Shown: positions 18,670 to 26,692 of the stretch, in pieces | Layout of the letters: each line of letters begins with the position of its first letter | How positions within the stretch are numbered: the stretch's first letter is position 1 | DNA from: Methylobrevis pamukkalensis | Lineage (GTDB): Bacteria; Pseudomonadota; Alphaproteobacteria; Rhizobiales; Pleomorphomonadaceae | Direction of reading: 5' to 3' | NCBI RefSeq assembly: GCF_001720135.1 | Contig: NZ_MCRJ01000024.1 | Span: 1-40,443 of the forward strand | Length of the DNA: 40,443 bases | Notes under the pieces: model-generated | Seen by the model: the letters and a program-made list of their open reading frames with translations, nothing else | The model's database searches: none | Told to the model about the DNA's origin: nothing | Translations under genes and position numbers: made by a program

Positions 18670-18819
18670 TCATCCGTCTTCGCCGGGCTTGACCCGGCGA
18701 TCCACTGGCCGTGCGGCACGCCACATGGTCGGTTGGGGCCACGCGTTGACGGCCCGGTCGATCGCTCTCCTCAGCGAGGCTATTGGGTTGCCGGGTCAAG
18801 CCCGGCAAAGACGGCAGAG
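18670..18819. repeat. paired inverted copies of an intergenic palindrome (type A)
   Basis: One copy (18670-18709) reads CCGTCTTCGCCGGGCTTG then ACCCGGCGATCCA; an inverted copy (18781-18819) reads TTGCCGGGTCAAGCCCGGC then AAAGACGG. Each holds its own CCGGG-CTTGA-CCCGG hairpin, and the two copies together can fold into one long stem with a loop of about 70 bases. This GCCGGGCTTGACCCGGC-type sequence is a common alphaproteobacterial intergenic repeat. The gap 18551-18922 shows no gene. Confidence 0.8.
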
Positions 18820-18922
18820 GGGCTGAGACACGTAACGCGCTCCCGCGCCACCGCACTGCGGTTCCGCGCCCCATCGCGGCATGCGCCGGCCCGCCCGTCG
18901 CCGCCCGGCCATCCCTTGCCCG

Positions 18923-19066
18923 TCAGATCCCGCCGCGGTTCCACAGCGCGTAGATCGTCATTCCCGCCGCCGCCAGCAGCAGGATGATCATCCTGTCGCG
19001 CTGGGGGTCGCGCCGGCGGCCGCGGCCCCTGCGGGCCATTGCCATGCGCATCAGTCGCCGCAGCAT
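18923..19066 (-). CDS. 47-residue single-helix membrane peptide
   Basis: On the minus strand an ATG at 19066 with a strong ribosome site (GGAGGATC, five bases upstream) opens a 47-codon frame. The first half is very basic (MLRRLMRMAMARRGRGRRRD) and the second half is a hydrophobic helix (MIILLLAAAGMTIYALW) ending NRGGI. That layout predicts an inner-membrane peptide with a basic cytoplasmic N-terminus. It starts 19 bases after the galM stop and so is probably its last operon member. I do not recognise a family; similar tiny basic TM proteins follow genes in other Rhizobiales. Confidence 0.55.
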   Translation of the reverse strand: MLRRLMRMAMARRGRGRRRDPQRDRMIILLLAAAGMTIYALWNRGGI

Positions 19067-19085
19067 CGGGGATCCTCCGTCGGCG

Positions 19086-20099
19086 TCACGTCTCCCCAAA
19101 ACGATAGGCCGTGACCTGCCGGTAGGTCTCTCCCGGCCGCAGCACGGCGGAGGGAAAGCGCGGGTTGTTGATCGCGTCGGGAAACACCTGGGGCTCCAGA
19201 CAGATCCCGGAATTGGGCGAGAAAGATCGTCCGTCGGTGCCGGCCATCGGCACGATCATCGACCCGTCGTAGACCTGCAGCCCCGGCTCGGTGGTGAACA
19301 GATCCATCGTCAGGCCGCCTTGCCCGGACAGCCGGGCGGCCAGACGCGGCGTGTCGGAGCGCGCGTCGGTCAGCACGAAATTGTGGTCGTAGCCGACCCG
19401 CCCGCCGGCCTCCGCGCGCCGGATCGGCCGGGCGGCGCGGAAATCGAAGGGCGTGCCCGCCACGGGCCGGATCTCGCCGGTCGGGATCAGGTCGGCGTCG
19501 ATCGGCGTATAGGCTTCCGCCGCCACGGTGAGGTCATGATCCAGGATGTCGCCGTCGCCGTCGAGGTTGAAATAGGCGTGGCCGGCGAGGTTGACGAGCG
19601 TCGGCGCGTCGGTGGTGGCCGTCAGCGTGATCGTCAGACGGCGATCCGCCGCGATCTCGTAGCGGCAGGACACGTCAAGTGTGCCCGGATAGCCCTCCTC
19701 GCCGTCCGGCGAACGCCGGGTTAGCGTCACGGACTGGTCGTCGCGGCTTTCCACCTGCCACAGCCGCTGGGCAAAGCCGCGCAGGCCGCCGTGGAGATGG
19801 GTCCGGCCGGCCTGGTTGAGCGGCAGCCGATAGGAGGTGCCGTCGAGTTCGAAGGCGCCGCCGGCGATGCGGTTGGCGCAGCGCCCGGCAATCGCGCCGA
19901 AATAGCGGCCGTCGCCGTCATAGGGCGCGACCTCCTCGAAGCCGAGCACGACATTGCGCGGCCCCTGTGCGGTGGACACATCAAGCCGCCGCAGGATGGC
20001 GCCGAAGGTGAGGATCGCGGCCGAGAGGCCATCGCGGCCGATGGTGATCTCCTCCACCGTCTCGCCGGTCGCAAGTCTGCCGAAGGCGCGCGTCGTCAT
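19086..20099 (-). CDS. galM: aldose 1-epimerase (mutarotase)
   Basis: GalM interconverts alpha and beta anomers of aldoses such as galactose and glucose. The 337-residue beta-sandwich protein shows the substrate-binding arginine region GRCANRIAGG, THLHGG, the catalytic histidine in LAGHAYFNLDG, the YDHNFVL block and the catalytic glutamate in GICLEPQVFPDAINNP. The start at 20099 (MTTRAFG) follows GGGAGAGAC; a much longer frame upstream is without similarity. No other galactose genes are nearby, so it is probably a general mutarotase. A tiny membrane-peptide gene follows it. Confidence 0.95.
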   Translation of the reverse strand: MTTRAFGRLATGETVEEITIGRDGLSAAILTFGAILRRLDVSTAQGPRNVVLGFEEVAPYDGDGRYFGAIAGRCANRIAGGAFELDGTSYRLPLNQAGRTHLHGGLRGFAQRLWQVESRDDQSVTLTRRSPDGEEGYPGTLDVSCRYEIAADRRLTITLTATTDAPTLVNLAGHAYFNLDGDGDILDHDLTVAAEAYTPIDADLIPTGEIRPVAGTPFDFRAARPIRRAEAGGRVGYDHNFVLTDARSDTPRLAARLSGQGGLTMDLFTTEPGLQVYDGSMIVPMAGTDGRSFSPNSGICLEPQVFPDAINNPRFPSAVLRPGETYRQVTAYRFGET

Positions 20100-20275
20100 C
20101 TGGTCTCTCCCGCTGTCGGTCCTCTTTCCGGGCGCGCCGGGCGCGGAACCGGGAGGGGTGCCCACCTCTAGTCGATCGGACGAGGGGGGTGAACCCTTAT
20201 TCACGGGCGGGTGGCCCGGGCGGGCGGTGCGCCAGCGCTGCCATCGCCGGCACAGGCTTGCGACCGGTCGGGACT

Positions 20276-20298
20276 GGCTATATCCATCGGAATATTGC
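20276..20298 (+). promoter_or_regulatory. candidate molybdate-responsive (ModE/Mop-type) site
   Basis: GGCTATAT, seven bases, then AATATTGC form an imperfect A+T-rich dyad in a GC-rich gap, ending 18 bases before the modA start. It resembles the TATAT-N-ATATA core of ModE/MopA sites that repress modABC when molybdate is present. No modE gene is in the window and the match is only partial. It may instead contain the -10 element. Confidence 0.35.
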
Positions 20299-20316
20299 GA
20301 AAGAGGAAAGCCGCCG

Positions 20317-21131
20317 ATGTTCACCGCCTTCGACTCCGTCCTCGGCGCGCCGCTGCGGCGCCTCGTGGCCGCGCTCGCCCTCGGCGTCGTCCTCGCCGTC
20401 CCGGCGGCGGCGGCCCGCGCCGACGAGGTGACGGTGTTTGCCGCCGCCAGCCTCAAGACCGCGCTGGACGAGATCGCCGCCGCGTGGAAGGCTGCCGGCG
20501 GCGGCGAGGTCCGGGTGTCCTACGCGGGCAGTTCGGCGCTCGCCCGGCAGATCGAGCAGGGCGCGCCGGCCGACGTGTTCGTCTCCGCCGATCTCGACTG
20601 GATGGCCCATGTTCGCGACAAGGGTCTGGTCCGCGCGGGCACCGAGGTCCGACTGCTCGGCAACGCGATCGTGCTGGTGGCGCCGGCCGGGTCGCAGGGC
20701 CCGGTCGATCTGGCGGATCCGTTGGCGCTGGCCGCAGCACTGGCCGACGGGCGGCTGGCGATGGCCAATGTCGATGCCGTGCCGGCCGGCCGCTACGGCA
20801 AGGCCGCGCTGACGGCACTGGGCCTCTGGCGCAGCGTCGAGGCGAAGGTCGCCCAGGCCGACAACGTGCGGGCCGCCCTGATGCTCGTCTCGCGCGGCGA
20901 GGCGCCGCTCGGCATCGTCTACGCGACCGACGCGGCGGCGGACCCGGGGGTGCGCATCGTTGCCCGCTTCCCGGCGGACAGCCATCCGCCGATCGTCTAC
21001 CCTGCCGCCGTGCTGGCCGGGGCGGCATCGCCGGACGCGAGGGATTTGCGACGTTTCTCCGCTCGGCGGACGCCCGCAAGGTCTTCGAGGCGTGGGGCTT
21101 CGTCTGGCTGGACCAGCCGGTCGCAAACTGA
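20317..21131 (+). CDS. modA: molybdate ABC transporter periplasmic binding protein (one-base frameshift)
   Basis: ModA captures molybdate in the periplasm for the ModBC transporter. A signal peptide (LRRLVAALALGVVLAVPAAA, cut after about ARA-35) precedes the mature start DEVTVFAAASLKTALDEIA. Family blocks follow: SYAGSSALARQIEQGAPADVFVSAD, NAIVLVAP, VDAVPAGRYGKAAL and LGIVYATDA. The ATG at 20317 follows AAGAGGAAAG. Near 21038 one base is missing: GACGCGAGGGA should read GACGCCGAGGGA, after which EGFATFLRSADARKVFEAWGF and QPVAN complete the normal C-terminus at 21131. modB starts 67 bases later. Confidence 0.94.
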
Positions 21132-21198
21132 ACGCCTCGGCAGAGGGCACCGGGATCGGTCATCGCGATAGTCGTTGGAACATAGCGCAGAGCAGGGG

Positions 21199-21909
21199 AT
21201 GGGGCGATTGGCGGGGTTCGAACTCTCGGCGGAGGAATGGACGGCGGTCGCGCTCAGCCTGCGCGTGGCGGCGGTCGCCACCCTGTTCAGCCTGCCGCCG
21301 GCCGTCGGCGTGGCGCTGCTGCTGGCCCGCGGCCGCTTTCCCGGCCACGCGATCCTGAACGGCCTCGTGCATCTGCCGCTGATCCTGCCGCCGGTGGTCA
21401 CCGGCTATCTGCTGCTGATCGGCTTCGGGCGGCGCGGCGTGATCGGCGCGGCGCTCGCCGAGCATCTCGGCCTCGTCTTCTCCTTCCGCTGGACCGGTGC
21501 GGCGCTCGCCGCCGCCGTGATGGGCTTTCCGCTGCTGGTGCGGGCGATCCGGCTGGCGATCGAGGCGGTCGACCGCCGGCTGGAGGACGCCGCCGCAACG
21601 CTTGGCGCCGGGCCGGGGATCGTGTTCGCCACGGTCACGCTGCCGCTGATCCTGCCGGGCATCCTCGCCGGCGCGATCCTCGCCTTCGCCAAGGCGATGG
21701 GCGAGTTCGGCGCCACCATCACCTTCGTCTCCAACATTCCGGGCGAAACCCAGACGCTCGCCTCCGCCATCTACACCTTCATGCAGGTGCCGGGCGGCGA
21801 CGCCGGCGTGCTGCGGCTCACGCTGGTGTCGATCGCGATCTCGATGGCGGCGCTGGTCGCTTCCGAACTCCTGTCGCGGCGCATCGCCCGCCGGATCGAG
21901 ACCCGATGA
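21199..21909 (+). CDS. modB: molybdate ABC transporter permease
   Basis: ModB forms the inner-membrane channel of the molybdate transporter. The roughly 236-residue protein has five or six hydrophobic helices and the ABC-permease coupling loop with the EAA-like motif EDAAATLGAGPGIVFATVTLPLILPG, followed by ILAFAKAMGEFGATITFVSNIPGETQTLASAIYTFMQ, which is diagnostic for ModB. The start is uncertain: ATG 21199 directly abuts AGGGG, while TTG 21175 would add eight residues. Its stop overlaps the modC start (ATGA). Confidence 0.95.
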   Translation: MGRLAGFELSAEEWTAVALSLRVAAVATLFSLPPAVGVALLLARGRFPGHAILNGLVHLPLILPPVVTGYLLLIGFGRRGVIGAALAEHLGLVFSFRWTGAALAAAVMGFPLLVRAIRLAIEAVDRRLEDAAATLGAGPGIVFATVTLPLILPGILAGAILAFAKAMGEFGATITFVSNIPGETQTLASAIYTFMQVPGGDAGVLRLTLVSIAISMAALVASELLSRRIARRIETR

Positions 21910-22994
21910 CGATCGAGATCGCCGTCCGCCACGCCGTCCCCGGCTTCACGCTCGACGTGGATCTGCGCCTCGGCAACGGGCTCAACGCCCTGTTCGGCCC
22001 CTCCGGCTCGGGCAAGACGACGCTGGTGAACGTGATTGCCGGCCTGCGCCGGCCCGGCGCCGGCCGCATCGTCGTCGACGGCACGGTGCTCCACGACAGC
22101 GCCGCCGGCCTCGACCTGCCGCGCCATCGGCGCCGCATCGGCTATGTCTTCCAGGAGGCCCGGCTGTTTCCCCATCTCGACGTGCGCCGCAACCTTCTCT
22201 ACGGGCGCTGGCTGCGCGGCCAGGGGGGCGGCCGGGCCGAGATCGACGCCGTGGTCGAGATGCTCGGCATCGGGTCGCTGCTGGCGCGCCGTCCGTCCGG
22301 CCTCTCGGGCGGCGAGAAGCAGCGGGTCGCCATCGGCCGGGCGCTGCTGTCCGCGCCGCGGCTGCTGCTGATGGACGAGCCGCTGACCGCGCTCGACGAG
22401 GCGCGCAAGGCCGAGATCATGCCCTATCTGGAGCGCCTGCGCGACGAGAGCCGCGTGCCGATCCTCTACGTCAGCCATTCCGTCGCCGAGGTCGGACGGC
22501 TGGCCGGCGAGATGGTGGCGCTGTCCGGCGGCCGGGTGGTGGCCCATGGTCCGACCGCCGAGGTGATGGCCGGGCTCGACATCCTGCCCGGCGGCGTGAC
22601 GGCGGAAGCCGGGGTGATGCTGGATGCGGAGGTGGTCGGCACCGAGCCGGAGTGGCAGCTGACCCTGCTCGACACCGCGGCCGGACGGCTGGCGGTGCCC
22701 AGCGGCGACCTGCCGGCGGCGGGGCGGGTCCGGCTGCGCATCCGTGCCCGCGACGTGATGCTGGCGCTCGATCCGCCCGTCGGCGTCAGTGCGCTCAACA
22801 GCCTGCCGGGGGTGGTCGAGGCGGTCGTGGCGACCGGGGACAGCGCGGTTCTGCTGCGACTCCGCTGCAACACCGCCGTCGTATTCGCCCGGGTCACCCG
22901 CCGCTCGGCCGCCAACCTCGACCTGGTGCCCGGCCGCCGGGTTCACGCGGTCCTCAAGAGTGTCGCGCTCGACCGGGCCATGATTTCGCTGTGA
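21906..22994 (+). CDS. modC: molybdate ABC transporter ATP-binding protein
   Basis: ModC powers molybdate import. The 362-residue protein has Walker A (GPSGSGKTTLVNVIAGL), the Q-loop (GYVFQEARLFPHLDVRRNL), the signature LSGGEKQRVAIGRALL, Walker B (LLLMDEPLTALDEARK) and the switch histidine (LYVSHSVAEV). After about residue 240 comes the C-terminal Mop-like molybdate-binding domain (VRLRIRARDVMLALDPP, ALNSLPGVVEAV), which is expected in ModC and allows feedback by molybdate. It overlaps modB by four bases. The likely customer for the metal is the molybdenum hydroxylase pair at 26923-29583. Confidence 0.97.
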   Translation: MTIEIAVRHAVPGFTLDVDLRLGNGLNALFGPSGSGKTTLVNVIAGLRRPGAGRIVVDGTVLHDSAAGLDLPRHRRRIGYVFQEARLFPHLDVRRNLLYGRWLRGQGGGRAEIDAVVEMLGIGSLLARRPSGLSGGEKQRVAIGRALLSAPRLLLMDEPLTALDEARKAEIMPYLERLRDESRVPILYVSHSVAEVGRLAGEMVALSGGRVVAHGPTAEVMAGLDILPGGVTAEAGVMLDAEVVGTEPEWQLTLLDTAAGRLAVPSGDLPAAGRVRLRIRARDVMLALDPPVGVSALNSLPGVVEAVVATGDSAVLLRLRCNTAVVFARVTRRSAANLDLVPGRRVHAVLKSVALDRAMISL

Positions 22995-23022
22995 AAACGG
23001 GGGGCGCCCGGGCCGCAACATG

Positions 23023-23037
23023 GTAACCAGTCGTTAA
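23023..23037. promoter_or_regulatory. possible CtrA box upstream of the export gene
   Basis: GTAA, seven bases, TTAA differs at one position from the alphaproteobacterial CtrA consensus TTAA-N7-TTAA. It lies about 185 bases before the polysaccharide-export gene in an A+T-rich gap. A single near-match can arise by chance. Confidence 0.25.
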
Positions 23038-23106
23038 ACGTAACGGCAAGAATCCGAACGGTTCTGGTGAAAAAAGCGCTACCACGCCCCCTCGCCGTTC
23101 TTTCGG

Positions 23107-23124
23107 TTAAATCGGCGAGTTTAA
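23107..23124. promoter_or_regulatory. TTAAA/TTTAA dyad upstream of the export gene
   Basis: A perfect 5-bp dyad with an 8-base spacer lies about 100 bases before the export gene, in the most A+T-rich part of the 226-base gap 22995-23220. Its position fits an operator or UP-like promoter element. Confidence 0.35.
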
Positions 23125-23220
23125 AGTCGCAGACGATTTGGGTATGAGTGGCGCCGGACATGTTCGTTGTTCCGAGATTCGGGGCGGCGGGCGGGGGCGT
23201 CTGAGAGGGTAGAAACGGGT

Positions 23221-24396
23221 ATGCATTTCCGCGCGACCGTCGTGCTCACCGCCGGCCTGGCACTGAGCGCCTGTTCAAATCTTCCGGCCGAGGGGCCGAG
23301 CGCCTCGGCGATCCACGAAGATGCGGGCAAGCAGCTGCCGGCCCTCAGCGCCTATGAACTGGTCGACATCACGCCGCAGTCCCTCGCGGCTCTTCAGGGC
23401 CGCACCAACGAGACCTTCGCCGGCAACTTCGGCGGCAAGGGCGGCGGCTCCATTGGCCGCATCGGCATCGGCGACACCGTGGCGGTGACGATCTGGGAAG
23501 CCGGCACCGGCGGCCTCTTCTCCGGCGGCGGGCAGGTTTCGGCCGCGGCGGCCGGCGCCAACAGCGCCACGATCCCCCCGCAGATGGTCGGCTCCGACGG
23601 CGCGATCGTCGTACCCTACGCCGGCGTCGTGACCGCCTCCGGCCGGACCACCCAGCAGGTGCGCGCCGACATCGAACGCTCCCTGGCCGGCAAGGCCATC
23701 GAGCCCCAGGTGCTGGTCAACGTCGTCAAGAGCGTCGGCAACACGGTGACGGTGACCGGCGAGGTCACCCGCGGCGGCCGCATTCCGCTGTCGCCGAGCG
23801 GCGACCGCCTGCTCGACGTCGTGGCCGAGGCCGGCGGCGTCAGCGTCCCGGCGCATCAGGCCTTCGTCACCCTGACGCGGCGCTCGGTCACCGCCCGGGT
23901 GCCGATGCAGAAGATCATCGACAATCCGCGCGAGAACGTCCTCGTCTCCGCCGGCGACGTGATCGCGATCAGCCAGAAGACGCAGACCTTCACCGTCTTC
24001 GGCGCGGCCGGAACCCATGCCGACATTCCGTTCACCTCCCAGGAGATGATGCTCAGCGAGGCGATCGCCAAGGCGGGCGGCCTGCTCGACAACCGCGCCG
24101 ATCCGGCCGGCGTCTTCATCTACCGCATGGAGCAGCGCACCATCCTGTCGCGCCTCAAGCCCGACAGCCAGGTCCTTGCGTCGAACTACGGCGAGACCGT
24201 GCCGGTGATCTACCGGCTGGACCTGCGCGCCCCGGCCGGCCTGTTCATGGCCAAGCAGTTCCAGGTCTACGACAAGGACACGATCTACGTCGCCAACGCC
24301 AAGCTGTCGGAAATCCAGAAGTTCCTGACGCTGGTCGGCACGCTGACCCAGCCCGCCTCGACCGGCATCAGCCTCGTCAACGCCGCGGGCAACTGA
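23221..24396 (+). CDS. outer-membrane polysaccharide export lipoprotein (Wza/OPX family)
   Basis: OPX proteins form the outer-membrane or periplasmic exit channel for capsular or exopolysaccharide. The 391-residue protein has a lipoprotein signal (TAGLALSAC, lipid cysteine C18), then a Poly_export domain (IGIGDTVAVTIWEAGTGGLF ... DGAIVVPYAGVVTASGRTTQQVRADIE) and SLBB-type domains (VTVTGEVTRGGRIPLSPSGDRLLDVVAEAGG; MMLSEAIAKAGGL). The ATG at 23221 was chosen because it gives the lipobox signal; GAGAGGGT precedes it. No glycosyltransferase, Wzy or Wzc gene is adjacent, so it is an orphan exporter. A strong terminator follows. Confidence 0.93.
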   Translation: MHFRATVVLTAGLALSACSNLPAEGPSASAIHEDAGKQLPALSAYELVDITPQSLAALQGRTNETFAGNFGGKGGGSIGRIGIGDTVAVTIWEAGTGGLFSGGGQVSAAAAGANSATIPPQMVGSDGAIVVPYAGVVTASGRTTQQVRADIERSLAGKAIEPQVLVNVVKSVGNTVTVTGEVTRGGRIPLSPSGDRLLDVVAEAGGVSVPAHQAFVTLTRRSVTARVPMQKIIDNPRENVLVSAGDVIAISQKTQTFTVFGAAGTHADIPFTSQEMMLSEAIAKAGGLLDNRADPAGVFIYRMEQRTILSRLKPDSQVLASNYGETVPVIYRLDLRAPAGLFMAKQFQVYDKDTIYVANAKLSEIQKFLTLVGTLTQPASTGISLVNAAGN

Positions 24397-24426
24397 CCGG
24401 CGACGTCACCGGTCAGTGAGGCGAAA

Positions 24427-24460
24427 CGAAAAGGGCCCGGAGCGATCCGGGCCCGTTTTC
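24427..24460. terminator. strong bidirectional intrinsic terminator
   Basis: GGGCCCGGA, loop GCGA, TCCGGGCCC form a perfect 9-bp stem (433-454 within the 24 kb block) followed by GTTTTC on the plus strand and by TTTTCGTT on the minus strand. It lies between the convergent export gene and fbp and can end both transcripts. Confidence 0.88.
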
Positions 24461-24480
24461 ATTGCGATGAAGACTTCTCC

Positions 24481-24515
24481 GAAGCCGGAAGCCCGAAGCC
24501 CGAAGCGGAAGCCCG
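24481..24515. repeat. GAAGCCC heptamer array
   Basis: Five head-to-tail copies of GAAGCC(C/G), one of them a base short, lie directly against the fbp stop codon. The array is a short tandem repeat without evident function and may vary in copy number between strains. Confidence 0.6.
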
Positions 24516-25568
24516 TCAGCCCGCACTCTCGTAGCGGTCGACCTCGCGGCGGGAGCCGGCCACGATCGGGGCCCGGTCGTGGAGGTGGCCGGGGACGAGG
24601 TCCAGCAGGCGGCGGCCCTCGCCGTCGGTCGCCCGTCCGCCGGCCTGCTCGATCAGCAGCGCCATCGGATTGACCTCGTAGACGTGGCGCAGCCGTCCAT
24701 TGGCGTTGCCGGGGCGGCGGTCGGCCGGGTAGAGGAAGATCCCGCCCTGCACGAGGATGCGGTGGAGATCCACCACCGCCGCCATCATCCAGCGCAGGCG
24801 CACGTCCTCGCCGCGCGGGCCGTCGCGGCCGGCCAGGCAGTCGTCGACATAGCGCGCCTGCCGGCCGGTCCAGTGGCGGCGGAAGGACAGGTCGACGCCG
24901 ATCTCGCTGGTCGAGGCCGGCATCTTGCGGGCAAGGCCGGTGCCCTTGAACACGCCGTCGTTGCGGTCGAGCGTCATCATCTGCACGCCGTGGCCCACGG
25001 TGAAGCCGAACACGGTCTCGGGGCCGTAGACGAGGTAGCCGGCGGCAAGCTGGCGCGCGCCCGGCTGGGCGAAGGGCTCCGTCAGGCTGGCGACCTGCCC
25101 GGCGGCGTCCGAGCCGGCGGGGACCGGCAGCACCGAGAACAGCGTGCCGCAGGCACCCGCGATGCCGATCATCGACGAGCCGTCGATCGGATCGAAGGCG
25201 ATCGCCACCCGTCCGTTGCTCGCGCCCTCGATCGGGGCCGCGGCCTCCTCTGAGCCGATCCAGGCCGCGCCGGCGCGCAGCGCCTCCTCGACGAACACGC
25301 CATGGGCGGCGACATCGAGCGCCTTCTGCCGGTCGCCGTCGCTGTTGGTGCCGACGATCCGCGCCGGATCGCCGTCGAGGCCGCCGCGGGCCAGCATCGT
25401 CGCAACCTTCTTGCCGGCCTCCGACATGGCGACGATCGCCGCGGCCACCGCCAGCCGCGCGGCGTCCTCGCCGGCCCAGAGCGCGAGATGGGCGCCGAGC
25501 GTCTGGTGGTCGTCGCGCACGCGCAGGCGGGTCGGCGGGGCGGGAGCAAGGTCGGCGACTGCTGTCAT
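24516..25568 (-). CDS. fbp: class I fructose-1,6-bisphosphatase
   Basis: Fbp hydrolyses fructose 1,6-bisphosphate to fructose 6-phosphate in gluconeogenesis, or in the Calvin cycle of autotrophs. The 350-residue protein has the metal site FDPIDGSSMIGI with the upstream glutamates WIGSEEAAAPI, the substrate block LVYGPETVFGFTVG, and the C-terminal GGIFLYPADRRPG, YEVNPMALLIEQAGGRATDG and HDRAPIVAGSR. These mark class I, not GlpX class II. The neighbouring LysR gene invites comparison with cbbR-cbbF, but no other Calvin-cycle gene is seen and the LysR is not CbbR-like. The gap to it (25569-25696) is 128 bases. Confidence 0.95.
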   Translation of the reverse strand: MTAVADLAPAPPTRLRVRDDHQTLGAHLALWAGEDAARLAVAAAIVAMSEAGKKVATMLARGGLDGDPARIVGTNSDGDRQKALDVAAHGVFVEEALRAGAAWIGSEEAAAPIEGASNGRVAIAFDPIDGSSMIGIAGACGTLFSVLPVPAGSDAAGQVASLTEPFAQPGARQLAAGYLVYGPETVFGFTVGHGVQMMTLDRNDGVFKGTGLARKMPASTSEIGVDLSFRRHWTGRQARYVDDCLAGRDGPRGEDVRLRWMMAAVVDLHRILVQGGIFLYPADRRPGNANGRLRHVYEVNPMALLIEQAGGRATDGEGRRLLDLVPGHLHDRAPIVAGSRREVDRYESAG

Positions 25569-25696
25569 CGGAAGGTAGCCTGTTGTTCGTGCGCCGGGAT
25601 TTCGGCTCGCCGTCGTCGCAAGTGCGACGCAACGATCGTGCCAGACCCGGCTGCGTCCTGCGCCGGCCCTTCTCTACCCCTCGGAGGATGACGTCT

Positions 25697-26650
25697 TCAC
25701 GTCGCCCCTTCCTCCCCGACAGGCACCGCCGTGGGCAGCATCGCCTGCCGCACCTGCGTCTCCAGCCAGTCCACGGCCGGGTCGCCGTTCGAGAGCCGGT
25801 GCCGCAGCACGCTGATGCGGAACCCCGGCACGTCGAGCGGCGGATCGAAGATCCGAAGGTCGAAGAGATCGGCCAGCTTGCGACAAACGCGCGAGGGGGC
25901 CGTCATGATCGCATCGGATTTCGCGATCGTCGTGAAGGCCGGAATGAACTGCGGCATCACCAGCGCCACCCGCCGGCGCCGGCCGAGCCGGGTCAGCGCC
26001 GCGTCGACCTTGCCGTCGGCATTGCCCGACAGCGAGACGAGCACGTGGTCGAGCGTGCAATAGAGGTCGAGGTCGAGCGTGTCGCCCACCCGCGGGTTGC
26101 CGCGCCGGACGACCACCAGAAAGGTTTCGGGATAGAGGTCGGTCTGGCTCGTGTCCGGCACGCCGTCGCCGAACGCGCCGACCGCCAGATCGACCGCGCC
26201 GCCGGCCAGCGCCTCCTGCAGGGCCTCGAGGCCGAGGGTGACGAAGCTGACGCGGCAGCCCGGGGCAAAGGCCGAAAGCGTGCGCAGCAGGCCGGGTGCA
26301 ACCTGTGCGATCAGGCTGTCGACGGCGGCGATCACGAAGTTGCGCTGCGAGCCGGCGGGATCGAAGCCGTGGCCGATGCGCACCGCCAGCCGCACGGCGC
26401 TGATCGCCTCACGGATCGGCTCGGCAAGCTGCCGGGCCCGCGGCGTGGGCGTCACGCCCGAGCCGTTGCGCACGAACAGCGGGTCGCGGAAGATTTCCCG
26501 CATCCGCCCGACCGCGTGGCTGACGGCCGACTGGGTGAGGCCCTGCTCGCGCGCCACCTCGCTCATCCGCCCGGAGCGCAGCAGAGCGTCGAAGACGATC
26601 AGGAGGGACATGTCGAGGCGGCGGATATGAACGTCGTCGATGGGGCGCAT
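25697..26650 (-). CDS. LysR-family transcriptional regulator
   Basis: This 317-residue regulator has the LysR DNA-binding helix-turn-helix at residues about 12-70 (LDMSLLIVFDALLRSGRMSEVAREQGLTQSAVSHAVGRMREIF) followed by DPLFVRNGSGVTPT and a ligand-binding domain resembling the NodD/PcpR/LinR group. Such regulators activate a divergent operon when a small aromatic or other effector binds. The start at 26650 (MRPIDD) begins close to the helix-turn-helix; longer frames are without similarity. It is divergent from the molybdenum hydroxylase genes and an operator-like dyad lies just in front of it, so it probably controls those genes and itself. Confidence 0.93.
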   Translation of the reverse strand: MRPIDDVHIRRLDMSLLIVFDALLRSGRMSEVAREQGLTQSAVSHAVGRMREIFRDPLFVRNGSGVTPTPRARQLAEPIREAISAVRLAVRIGHGFDPAGSQRNFVIAAVDSLIAQVAPGLLRTLSAFAPGCRVSFVTLGLEALQEALAGGAVDLAVGAFGDGVPDTSQTDLYPETFLVVVRRGNPRVGDTLDLDLYCTLDHVLVSLSGNADGKVDAALTRLGRRRRVALVMPQFIPAFTTIAKSDAIMTAPSRVCRKLADLFDLRIFDPPLDVPGFRISVLRHRLSNGDPAVDWLETQVRQAMLPTAVPVGEEGAT

Positions 26651-26666
26651 GAATCGAATTCGGTTT

Positions 26667-26692
26667 GGTTTATATGGGTCGGTTGATATACC
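26667..26692. promoter_or_regulatory. LysR-type operator between the regulator and the hydroxylase genes
   Basis: GGTTTAT, 12 bases, ATATACC form a dyad with one mismatch in an A+T-rich patch 17 bases before the LysR start. Size and position fit the primary binding site of a divergent LysR regulator (T-N11-A type, autoregulation plus activation of 26923 onwards). Confidence 0.55.

Noticed and set aside
24516-26650. fbp plus LysR as a Calvin-cycle cbbF-cbbR pair
   Set aside because: No RuBisCO, phosphoribulokinase or other cbb gene is present and the LysR resembles the NodD/PcpR group and faces the molybdenum hydroxylase genes.
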